From JAWXVE01 sp044425555 (GTDB taxonomy: Bacteria; Bacillota; Clostridia; Lachnospirales; Lachnospiraceae): 5,486 nucleotides of DNA. Shown here piece after piece: positions 1-4,985 of the stretch. Under the pieces are notes generated by a model. The model searched no databases and was not told the origin of the DNA. It worked only from the letters and a program-made list of their open reading frames with translations. The DNA lies in assembly GCA_044425555.1 (NCBI GenBank), contig JAWXVF010000294.1, positions 1-5,486 on the forward strand. Direction: 5' to 3'. The translations under genes were made by a program, and so were the position numbers. Every line of letters begins with the position of its first letter. Position 1 is the stretch's first letter.

Positions 1-2079
1 ACCTGTACCAAAGTCGTTAATAACCCCTTGATGTAATAACTGATCAAATTCATAGTTCTTTACACTAGCCATGTTCTTTTGATATTTTCTAATATTAATC
101 GGAGTATAACTATTTACAATCTTATCAACATCTTCACTCTCATTCAAAACAACTATAGAAATTGTGTTGTCATTGATCAAATGGAATGCCTCTGCATATT
201 CCTTGAAATTTATCATAAATGGATATGTCTGATTTACAACCAAATTGTGTTTTATAATTTCTGCTGCCTTATATTTCAGTACACGTTCATAATATGTACT
301 AATTGCTTCTATAGAATCTATGTCCGCGAAATTCCGAATTATGTTCTTTGTTATCGATTGTTCCACTTGTAATATCTTTGAAAAATCCTCTTGAAATTGA
401 AATATATATGTTTTCCCTTCTAATCTCTTTCCTTCTCGATTACATCTTCCACCTGCTTGCAAGATATGATCCAAGCCAGATAGTTCTCGGCAAACCATAT
501 GAAAATCCAAATCAACCCCTGCCTCTATCAGAGACGTAGCTACAACTGTCACTCTATGTTCTTCTGGTGCGCCATCTCCAAACTCCTCTAATCCATGTAA
601 ACTCATATGAATATCTTCTATAGTCTTTTGCCTATCTTCTGCTGTCATATATGTTGACAGATGATATTTAGTTCCCGTGCATTCACGATAAATTTCCCGT
701 GCCTTTTTCCTTGAATTCACAATTATCAACTTAGATGCTGTATCCAATAATAAAAGTTCTTCTATTTCAACATACCCTAAATTCTCAAATTTACATTTTT
801 TAAATTTACTAAATTCAGACGTATCTTCTGTTAAATCTACTATCTTCTGGTCCCTTACTCCATGTTGTTCTAAGAGTTGTCGAAAATTCGGCATAGTAGC
901 TGTCAAGAAAACAGCTTCGCTATTCAGAATATTTGTAATATGAGAAATTGCTTTTAAACATGGCGCCAGATATTCCATTGGCATTAAATGAGCCTCATCA
1001 AATATCAAAATTGCGTCCCCCATATTATGTAACTTCCGTAATTTTCCACGTTTGTTATGATAAACAGATTCGAAAAATTGAACTGCTGTAGTAATAATAA
1101 AATCTCCATCCCAATTCTCGATAGCTTTATTCGCCCATTCTGTATAATCTTCTTCTACTCCATCTTCTACTTCATACTTGAAACTCGACTGATGTCTCAA
1201 TATATTTAAATCGGCGCCAAATACCCGTTCAAATTCTGTTGCAGTCTGGTCGATAACACTATTATACGGAATAATATAAATAATTCTTTTCTTCTTAAAT
1301 TGTATGGCTCGCTCAAGAGCAAATTTCATGCTACATAATGTTTTCCCACTACCTGTAGGCATATTTATAAAAAATATTTGTCCGTCATGAAGTAGCTTCT
1401 GATAAACTTGAGACTGTACCTTACTCCTTGCCTTTTGCAATTCTGTTTCAACCACAAAACTGTTTAATCTATCATTAATTTTCTCAAGACATCTTTGAAA
1501 ATCAGAATTTCTTCTATTTCTCTCATAGCCATTACAAAAAGTCTCTGTATCAATAGAATCTGCATCAGTCAAACAAGAATAAACATATCTTGTAACAAAC
1601 GCAAAACACTCACCTGTTTCTTGAGGAGTCTTACATTTCTCAGAAAAAAACAAACTAATATCCTCTATATCTGTAAGTGAAATTTCTTTCTTATATTCAC
1701 TATAATCTTCAGTTTCTAGCTGAAGCGTTCCCCGTAATGTTCCTTGTCCTTTCGTATCAGCCTTTGTTCCAAAGTTATGTAAACCAGTATGGTGCCCTGC
1801 TATACAATATTGCATAATCATTCTTTCCACAGACCGCTTCATCACATGATTCAATTCAATTGCTCCACACAATGCATGGGGAATTTTAATATTTTTATTT
1901 CCAGCAATTCGTTTTTGAAATGACGCTTGATATTTACCAATATCATGAAATAACGCCGTATTATAAACTAATCCTTTAAATTTCATTGTTGAATATTCGC
2001 TCGCTAACTGTGCAGTTGTTTCGCTATGTTCTTTAACGCTTTGTATATTCCCTTTAATATCTTTATGTGCAACATGCAC
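1..2079 (-). CDS. cas3: CRISPR-associated helicase/nuclease Cas3 (HD + DEAH helicase), type I, probably I-C; 3' end outside window
   Basis: Cas3 is recruited by Cascade to an R-loop, then nicks and unwinds target DNA in the 3'-5' direction. The 693 codons present read without interruption. The N-terminal HD nuclease shows H18, H45-D46 (LFHDIGKYQASFQ), H68, H96-H97 (IAGHHTGL) and D172/D174 (TDADSIDTE), the expected metal ligands. The superfamily 2 helicase follows: Walker A MPTGSGKT at 240-247, DEAH at 361-364, LTATMP at 392-397, VATSLIEAGVDLDF at 513-526 and QAGGRCNREG at 541-550. The GTG start at 2079 is chosen because AAGGAG (2088-2093) lies 8 nt upstream and no better start is in frame. 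A fused N-terminal HD, the GHHxGL motif and a first-in-operon position with its own promoter fit subtype I-C, where cas3 precedes cas5, cas8c and cas7. Other type I subtypes cannot be excluded without the next gene. The C-terminal domain is cut by the window edge. Confidence 0.95.
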   Translation of the reverse strand, partial: MHVAHKDIKGNIQSVKEHSETTAQLASEYSTMKFKGLVYNTALFHDIGKYQASFQKRIAGNKNIKIPHALCGAIELNHVMKRSVERMIMQYCIAGHHTGLHNFGTKADTKGQGTLRGTLQLETEDYSEYKKEISLTDIEDISLFFSEKCKTPQETGECFAFVTRYVYSCLTDADSIDTETFCNGYERNRRNSDFQRCLEKINDRLNSFVVETELQKARSKVQSQVYQKLLHDGQIFFINMPTGSGKTLCSMKFALERAIQFKKKRIIYIIPYNSVIDQTATEFERVFGADLNILRHQSSFKYEVEDGVEEDYTEWANKAIENWDGDFIITTAVQFFESVYHNKRGKLRKLHNMGDAILIFDEAHLMPMEYLAPCLKAISHITNILNSEAVFLTATMPNFRQLLEQHGVRDQKIVDLTEDTSEFSKFKKCKFENLGYVEIEELLLLDTASKLIIVNSRKKAREIYRECTGTKYHLSTYMTAEDRQKTIEDIHMSLHGLEEFGDGAPEEHRVTVVATSLIEAGVDLDFHMVCRELSGLDHILQAGGRCNREGKRLEGKTYIFQFQEDFSKILQVEQSITKNIIRNFADIDSIEAISTYYERVLKYKAAEIIKHNLVVNQTYPFMINFKEYAEAFHLINDNTISIVVLNESEDVDKIVNSYTPINIRKYQKNMASVKNYEFDQLLHQGVINDFGTG

Positions 2080-2120
2080 AATAATCACTCCTTTTCTTTT
2101 GAATCCATTTATATATTTTT

Positions 2121-2149
2121 AACATATCGCATTGAGCTCACTTTGTCAA
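2121..2149 (-). promoter_or_regulatory. Predicted sigma-A promoter of cas3
   Basis: On the minus strand TTGACA (2144-2149, perfect -35) is followed after exactly 17 nt by TATGTT (2121-2126, 4 of 6 matches to the -10). Transcription would begin near 2114, about 35 nt before the GTG of cas3. Box quality, spacing and position agree, so cas3 probably has its own promoter even if upstream transcription also enters. No operator-like palindrome is evident. Confidence 0.65.
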
Positions 2150-2198
2150 TTACAACTTTTTAATCTTATAATTCTCTTTAAACAGACAAGACATCTGA

Positions 2199-2435
2199 TT
2201 ATTTAGACATTTTCACTAATATAATATCTTCTTCTTTTAAAAATATCATATCTATTATCTCAGTACCATTTAACACATTTACTGCAACTTCTTCATAACC
2301 CAATTCTTCTCCATCATCATTTTGAGCCTCACAGATATCAATAGATTGAACCACCATCTCAACTTCATTAGCCAATACCACCTTACATTCATCACAATTA
2401 TAAATTTCTTGTATCTTCGTCAACTGTTTCACCAT
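2199..2435 (-). CDS. Small acidic protein of unknown function, between the insertion sequence and cas3
   Basis: I do not recognise this protein. As drawn from the ATG it is 78 aa, rich in Glu, Asp, Ile and Val, with one CDEC (C-x2-C) pair near residue 14 and a third Cys near residue 35. It has no signal peptide or membrane segment, and its pattern suggests a small beta-rich soluble domain. The ATG at 2435 abuts GAAAGG, which is too close for a normal ribosome site. GAAAGGATGGTGA reads as a long Shine-Dalgarno tract, and a TTG at 2423 lies 5 nt after its GGTGA, so the true product may be 74 aa. The gene ends about 120 bp before cas3, on the same strand, with no clear terminator between them, so read-through into cas3 is plausible. 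Its position between phage debris and cas3 would suit a CRISPR regulator or anti-CRISPR, but nothing in the sequence proves that. Confidence 0.65.
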   Translation of the reverse strand: MVKQLTKIQEIYNCDECKVVLANEVEMVVQSIDICEAQNDDGEELGYEEVAVNVLNGTEIIDMIFLKEEDIILVKMSK

Positions 2436-2474
2436 CCTTTCACTGATACATTGGGTATTCCTTTATTTATTCTA

Positions 2475-2480
2475 ATTATA
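2475..2480 (-). promoter_or_regulatory. Possible -10 box for the 78-aa gene
   Basis: A perfect TATAAT lies on the minus strand about 40 nt upstream of the ATG at 2435. A TTGGACA lies only about 10-11 nt upstream of it, too close to be its -35, and the hexamer at 17-nt spacing is poor. It may be a weak native promoter that existed before the insertion sequence arrived, since it is outside the element. Confidence 0.35.
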
Positions 2481-2594
2481 TCTTCTTAACTGTCCAATAA
2501 TTAGGGCTTGTTCATATGTTTATAAAATATATTTCTAAATTCATCACATTTTCTTTAATACTTTATTCTATCACAAAACCTTTTCTTTTCAAAG

Positions 2595-2603
2595 AACCCT
2601 TAT
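2595..2603. repeat. Target-site duplication, left copy
   Basis: AACCCTTAT directly abuts the left end of the insertion sequence. The identical 9-mer recurs at 4474-4482 against the right end. A 9-bp duplication is what ISLre2-family transposition is known to produce. Confidence 0.85.
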
Positions 2604-2628
2604 GATAGAGTAAACTTATTGTCAGTTG
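2604..2628. repeat. Left terminal inverted repeat of the insertion sequence
   Basis: It begins GATAGAGTAAAC and ends TTGTCAGTTG. Against the reverse complement of 4449-4473 it differs at three positions: the outermost base and positions 12 and 15. Confidence 0.88.
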
Positions 2629-2681
2629 GTAAAGAGTAAAGTGATCCTAGATATAAAAGATTCCTTAGATTTGTTTCCCTT

Positions 2682-2710
2682 AGTTTACTTCATGTCATAA
2701 ATTCTGTCAA
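2682..2710 (-). promoter_or_regulatory. Second outward-facing promoter-like sequence in the insertion sequence
   Basis: On the minus strand TTGACA (2705-2710) is followed after 17 nt by TAAACT (2682-2687, 4 of 6). It points toward the left end of the element and the 78-aa gene, in tandem with the stronger promoter at 2765-2792. A perfect -35 with optimal spacing is notable, but in AT-rich DNA a 4/6 -10 can arise by chance. Confidence 0.4.
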
Positions 2711-2715
2711 AATCT

Positions 2716-2744
2716 ATTTTGCAATACTTTATGGTATGCAAAAT
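2716..2744. repeat. Hairpin with bulge inside the insertion sequence non-coding end
   Basis: The arms 2716-2727 (ATTTTGCAATAC) and 2734-2744 (GTATGCAAAAT) pair over 11 bp with one bulged A, around a 6-nt loop. Neither strand has a clean U-tract after it, so it is not a convincing terminator. It lies in the leader of any transcript starting at the outward promoter. Confidence 0.6.
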
Positions 2745-2764
2745 AATCCATTCTGCTTGTTCGT

Positions 2765-2792
2765 ATTATATCTGCTTGGAATTAGCTGTCAA
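2765..2792 (-). promoter_or_regulatory. Consensus sigma-A promoter directed out of the insertion sequence toward cas3
   Basis: On the minus strand TTGACA (2787-2792) and TATAAT (2765-2770) both match the consensus perfectly, separated by 16 nt (optimum 17). Transcription would start near 2758 and run leftward out of the element, through the 78-aa gene and on toward cas3. It starts beyond the transposase stop codon, so it cannot serve the transposase. The -35 and the spacer lie in the left arm of the 27-bp inverted repeat. No strong minus-strand terminator is visible between 2758 and 2435. Confidence 0.7.
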
Positions 2793-2842
2793 GGACTTGC
2801 CTCTGGTGCTTTGCATCCTTGACAGCTAATTCCAGGCAGATA
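2769..2842. repeat. 27-bp near-perfect inverted repeat with 20-nt loop
   Basis: The arms 2769-2795 and 2816-2842 are reverse complements at 26 of 27 positions (the exception is a T/C difference giving a G-U pair), around the loop 2796-2815. The core of each arm contains GAATTAGCTGTCAAGGA or its complement. The arm ends carry TATCTGC and GCAGATA. The arms contain -35 boxes facing away from each other. On the transposase strand the pairing would lie in the 3' untranslated region but is not followed by a U-tract. Confidence 0.9.
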
Positions 2843-2846
2843 AACT
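2819..2846 (+). promoter_or_regulatory. Mirror-image promoter-like sequence on the plus strand
   Basis: The right arm of the 27-bp repeat reads TTGACA (2819-2824), 16 nt, TAAACT (2841-2846, 4 of 6) on the plus strand. It is divergent from the consensus promoter in the left arm. A start near 2853 would be followed almost at once by the terminator at 2872-2890, so any RNA would be only about 38 nt. Confidence 0.35.
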
Positions 2847-2871
2847 GTAATCAAGCTAGAATAGATTACTG

Positions 2872-2890
2872 GGTGCAAGAGCACCTTTTT
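2872..2890 (+). terminator. Intrinsic terminator reading toward the transposase 3' end
   Basis: GGTGC (2872-2876), loop AAGA, GCACC (2881-2885) and TTTTT (2886-2890) form a compact hairpin with a U-tract on the plus strand only. It sits 25 bp beyond the transposase stop and would stop plus-strand transcription before it runs antisense through the transposase gene. The stem is short but GC-rich. Confidence 0.6.
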
Positions 2891-2914
2891 CTTACTTCTT
2901 TCTATCCTGTGCTA

Positions 2915-4360
2915 TTATATCAATCTTATCTGTGATCGGATAGAAGCTATCTTTCTAACGGTACCATCTGGTATGGTCGCCTGAATACGATCTATATAAC
3001 TTCTTGCCTGATTGTAATGTTCCGTTCTTATTTCTCGGAGGGATACTTGGACAGGTTCAACATTATCTGTTCCTGTTTTTGCTAGTTTTCTTTGCTGTCT
3101 ACTATATTGCACCAAGTCTATGATTTTTTCTCTTCCATAGTTTTTCTCATAGCAGCGAAGTTTACTCATTCTATCTGCTCCTGTTTTGCTCCACCCCATT
3201 GGCCTCGAGCTTAAACGATCTGATAGTATGTGACTGACATGACCTTCTGCACTACAGCCTGTTATGACCTTGTTATGATAAGTTCTCATTACTGCGCTCC
3301 AGTTTCCTAACACGAAGGTCTGTAAATTTTGTATTGGTTTCGGATTTGCTGCCGATTTCATCATCTGCTCGGTATACTCCTGAATTCCCTGTTTATCTCG
3401 TTTATATAACTTTTTATAAATATCACTTTTCGCTAGTTCGCTTTCATCCAACATTTGTCTACTAGCTGCATTGATATATTTCATCAAGTGAAACTTATCT
3501 GCGCAGAATAAGGCTTTATCCAGATGTTTTGTTCCACTTTTAATCCAAGGTGCCCCATCTCCACTTATAAAGATTCGTTTTAATTCATCTTCATTATAGG
3601 TTTTACATATATAATCGCTTACATTCTTCCAAAATTTTTCTGTACCTACTGCCCCTGAATAGACTCCTCCAAAATAGAATGTATTTACCAGCTCTTTTCT
3701 AGCTTTACATTTGGGATTTTCCTGTTTGTATTCATACACATAGGCTAGTTTGCTAATAAAGCTACTATTACTTTCAGTAGAATTCCATCTTCCATGTTGT
3801 TCAGCTACATGATCTTCATCTGCTTCGATAAATAGATATTTACAGTTCTTTTTATGCTCCTTCTCAAGGACTGGCATTTCATTAGCAATGCCATGTATTT
3901 TATTCATAACTGTAGTTTTGCTGATTTCTTGCTTGGATGGAAGTACCTTAGTTGCCTCACTATAGCTTGTTTTCATGGCTTCGGTAAGTAAAATAACCTC
4001 TGCTTCTTCTGTAAATCTTTCTTGTTTATCCAGTCCAAGTATTTCCTCTACAAGGTAATGATGTGTTCCATCTGCTCTACTTCGAAAATACGTGCTCTCG
4101 AATGTAATATCTCCAACAGATGAAATCAACGTTCTCTTATCGGTACGCTGTACAGTATACTTGTTTTTTCTCCAGCCATCTTCATAAATTTTTTCGTTCA
4201 TACTAGTTAATACATTTCCAAGAAATGATGCTGAAAAAGCCTCTGTTGTTGATTTTACTGATTTTTCAAGAGAATAGAAATCCTTTGGATTTTGAAAAAA
4301 TTCGTCTTCTGCTGTAATTAACCCATTCACCAATTCTTCAAGTAGTGTTACAATGTTCAT
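2915..4360 (-). CDS. ISLre2-family (UPF0236) transposase, full length
   Basis: The 481-aa protein has the length and motif layout of ISLre2/UPF0236 transposases, which catalyse movement of elements that make 9-bp duplications. Likely acidic catalytic residues are D181 or D183 in FIEADEDHVAEQHGR, D268 in FISGDGAPWIK and E372 in GCSAEGHVSH. Other family marks are DKFHLMKYI (288-296) and SDRLSSRPMGWSKTGADRM (380-398). The assignment of catalytic residues is inferred from motif spacing. The ATG at 4360 has AAAGGAGG nine bases upstream, an excellent site. No stop or frameshift interrupts the frame, so the enzyme is probably functional. An extended -10 promoter lies just upstream, and an inverted repeat overlapping the start codon may restrict translation of read-through messages. 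No minus-strand terminator with a U-tract follows the stop, so transcription may continue into the structured region. Confidence 0.93.
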   Translation of the reverse strand: MNIVTLLEELVNGLITAEDEFFQNPKDFYSLEKSVKSTTEAFSASFLGNVLTSMNEKIYEDGWRKNKYTVQRTDKRTLISSVGDITFESTYFRSRADGTHHYLVEEILGLDKQERFTEEAEVILLTEAMKTSYSEATKVLPSKQEISKTTVMNKIHGIANEMPVLEKEHKKNCKYLFIEADEDHVAEQHGRWNSTESNSSFISKLAYVYEYKQENPKCKARKELVNTFYFGGVYSGAVGTEKFWKNVSDYICKTYNEDELKRIFISGDGAPWIKSGTKHLDKALFCADKFHLMKYINAASRQMLDESELAKSDIYKKLYKRDKQGIQEYTEQMMKSAANPKPIQNLQTFVLGNWSAVMRTYHNKVITGCSAEGHVSHILSDRLSSRPMGWSKTGADRMSKLRCYEKNYGREKIIDLVQYSRQQRKLAKTGTDNVEPVQVSLREIRTEHYNQARSYIDRIQATIPDGTVRKIASIRSQIRLI

Positions 4361-4434
4361 GAGAGTAATCCTCCTTTAATACTTAAGTTTTTTAGTCGAA
4401 ACCATTATATCAAAGGATTTGTGATTACTCTCAT
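4359..4434 (-). promoter_or_regulatory. Inverted repeat that could mask the transposase ribosome binding site in read-through RNA
   Basis: The 12-mer ATGAGAGTAATC occurs on the minus strand at 4434-4423 and its perfect complement GATTACTCTCAT at 4370-4359, running up to the first two bases of the start codon. Just inside, CCTTT can also pair with AAAGG of the ribosome binding site. The distal arm lies upstream of the -10 at 4404-4409, so RNA from the element's own promoter lacks it. RNA entering from outside contains both arms. IS10 and IS50 are known to limit transposase synthesis this way; its use here is inferred. Confidence 0.55.
4404..4412 (-). promoter_or_regulatory. Extended -10 promoter of the transposase
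   Basis: TGATATAAT on the minus strand joins a perfect TATAAT (4404-4409) to an extended TGn element (4410-4412). The -35 position is poor, as is usual for extended -10 promoters. A start near 4397 would give a leader of about 37 nt ahead of the ATG at 4360. Confidence 0.6.
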
Positions 4435-4448
4435 TTTATTTTCTTATT

Positions 4449-4473
4449 CAACTGACAAAAACTTTACTCTATA
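4449..4473. repeat. Right terminal inverted repeat of the insertion sequence
   Basis: It begins CAACTGACAA and ends TTTACTCTATA, next to the transposase promoter end. It matches the left end at 22 of 25 positions. Confidence 0.88.
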
Positions 4474-4482
4474 AACCCTTAT
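4474..4482. repeat. Target-site duplication, right copy
   Basis: AACCCTTAT, identical to 2595-2603. Its last base is also the final base (complement) of the TGA stop of the 51-aa gene. Confidence 0.85.
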
Positions 4483-4637
4483 CACTTCATTTCCTCATAT
4501 CCAATCTGTAACATTGCTCTGCTATTTAATTCTATTGCAATCTCTTCCTTAACTTGTTCAGGTAATTCATTGATATCAATTTCCACGCCTTCAATCTCAA
4601 GCAAATTAATGAAATTAGGTTTTATATCATTTCTCAT
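4482..4637 (-). CDS. Small protein of 51 aa, probably from the mobile-element/prophage remnant
   Basis: An ATG at 4637 follows a strong GGAGGGGG site and the frame runs 51 codons to TGA. The protein is acidic and starts MRNDIKPNFINLLEIEGVEI, with LPEQVKEEIAIELNSRAM and IGYEEMK in its C-terminal half. That LP-E-x-x-K-E-I-A-x-x-L-N-x-x-A-M-x-x-x-GY pattern resembles small proteins I associate with genes next to serine site-specific recombinases in clostridial mobile elements. This is a recollection of style, not a family assignment. No recombinase follows here, because the insertion sequence begins immediately after the stop. The coding frame is intact despite the insertion. With the phage fragments upstream, it is best read as a surviving piece of the same element. 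Confidence 0.6.
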   Translation of the reverse strand: MRNDIKPNFINLLEIEGVEIDINELPEQVKEEIAIELNSRAMLQIGYEEMK

Positions 4638-4649
4638 AATCCCCCTCCA

Positions 4650-4663
4650 ATACTATACAGTAT
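4650..4663. promoter_or_regulatory. Imperfect 14-bp palindrome upstream of the 51-aa gene
   Basis: ATACTATACAGTAT is symmetric at 12 of 14 positions and lies directly before the ribosome binding site of the 51-aa gene. The minus strand within it contains TATAGT, a fair -10. It may be an operator or promoter core, but 14 bp of AT-rich palindrome is weak evidence. Confidence 0.25.
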
Positions 4664-4695
4664 GTGGAAATCTTGTACATATTGCGGATTCTTTA

Positions 4696-4866
4696 CTTAA
4701 AGATGCGCATAATAAAAGCACCGTTTTCCTTTGCCTTGTATTAACAATCTAATGCCGTTTTCTGCTGTATCCGATGTGCCTCAGTTCTTGCAATCATGAT
4801 AGCCATTTGGTTCCAGGTAAAACCATTAACAATTCCTGCTGATACCTCAGGCATAGAAGTTTCCTC
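4696..4866 (-). pseudogene. Fragment of a phage Mu gpF-like minor head protein, nonsense-interrupted
   Basis: The frame beginning near 4866 reads SAGIVNGFTWNQMAIMIART then EAHRIQQKTALDC, stops at TAA (4741-4743), and continues in the same frame as YKAKENGA. The ARTEAHRxQ...A.D....AKENGA series is characteristic of the Mu gpF-like minor head (MuF) domain, which attaches to the portal during phage head assembly. A single C-to-T change (CAA to TAA) explains the stop. After about 4717 the similarity ends (FIMRIFK, stop), so the C-terminal part and the N-terminal half are both missing. Upstream it is joined in a different frame to a portal-like fragment. The ATG at 4854 lacks a good ribosome site and is probably an internal Met. 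It cannot make a working head protein. Confidence 0.7.
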
Positions 4867-4979
4867 AAAAACTATTTGAGTTTAACTTCTAGTTTATTAC
4901 ATTTTAGATTCAATAACGCATATCTAGATTTAATAACAATATTAGTGATGTTTCCATCCCCTAATTGCGCCAAATTAAA
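4854..4979 (-). pseudogene. Probable fragment of a phage portal protein (C-terminal part)
   Basis: The minus-strand frame reads FNLAQLGDGNITNIVIKSRY, then ALLNLKCNKLEVKLK, a TAG at 4872-4874, and FLRKLL in the same frame. In SPP1 gp6-like portals a GDGN...(V)IK..Y.LL.LK.NK.E..(L/F)(K/R)..(L)RKL stretch near the C-terminus precedes a long helix, and this piece fits that pattern from memory. The TAG interrupts a continuous match, so it looks like a point mutation. On the 5' side the fragment joins, in one open frame, the tail of the Prp-like protease; on the 3' side it runs into the minor-head fragment out of frame. This is a chance fusion of remnants and not a designed 64-aa gene. The family assignment is moderate. 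Confidence 0.5.
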
Positions 4980-4985
4980 GCTCAT

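Larger units (their letters stand above)
2744..2868. repeat. Outer imperfect inverted repeat enclosing the 27-bp palindrome
   Basis: The arm 2744-2759 (TAATCCATTCTGCTTG) and the arm 2852-2868 are complementary except for one mismatch or wobble and one bulged base. They enclose the 27-bp inverted repeat at 2769-2842. Together the two nested pairings could form a stem of more than 40 bp in a single-stranded transcript of either strand. Confidence 0.55.
2716..2890 (+). ncRNA. Candidate structured RNA in the non-coding end of the insertion sequence
   Basis: A hairpin (2716-2744), an outer stem (2744-2759 with 2852-2868), a 27-bp inner stem (2769-2795 with 2816-2842) and an intrinsic terminator (2872-2890) follow one another on the plus strand. 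Ending in a terminator that works only on this strand is what a discrete plus-strand RNA would look like. No convincing plus-strand promoter is seen left of 2716, and the only good one (2819-2846) would give about 38 nt. The region may instead be a transcription shield or a DNA palindrome. This is a proposal from structure only. Confidence 0.22.
2604..4473 (-). mobile_element. Complete ISLre2-family insertion sequence, 1870 bp
   Basis: The element is bounded by 25-bp terminal inverted repeats (2604-2628 and 4449-4473, 22 of 25 matching) and flanked by a perfect 9-bp duplication, AACCCTTAT. It contains one intact transposase of the UPF0236/ISLre2 family on the minus strand and about 310 bp of non-coding DNA beyond the transposase stop. 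Intact ends, intact duplication and an uninterrupted transposase indicate a recent and potentially active insertion. The target lay at the end of the 51-aa gene: the duplicated 9-mer includes the last base of its TGA, so the insertion leaves that gene whole. The element separates the phage remnant from the 78-aa gene and cas3. Confidence 0.92.

Noticed and set aside
79..539. Two overlapping plus-strand open frames of 97 and 63 codons.
   Set aside because: They lie antisense within the continuous cas3 reading frame, lack ribosome sites and have low-complexity Ile/Leu/Cys-rich products typical of shadow frames.
1641..1650. Run of seven T on the coding strand of cas3 (FFSEKC), a possible frameshift site.
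   Set aside because: The frame is intact through the run and all Cas3 motifs before and after it are in the same frame, so no slippage is needed.
1495..1680. Plus-strand open frame of 61 codons.
   Set aside because: Antisense to the HD/linker region of cas3, with no ribosome site and no recognisable protein.
2170..2195. Weak hairpin CAGA...TCTG followed by TTT after the 78-aa gene, as a terminator.
   Set aside because: A 4-bp stem and three T residues are too weak to call.
2769..2842. The 27-bp hairpin as the transposase terminator.
   Set aside because: On the transposase strand it is followed by TATAATACGAAC with no U-tract, so it is not a canonical intrinsic terminator.
4570..4752. Plus-strand open frame of 60 codons.
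   Set aside because: It is antisense to the well-initiated 51-aa gene and to the minor-head fragment, and has no ribosome site.
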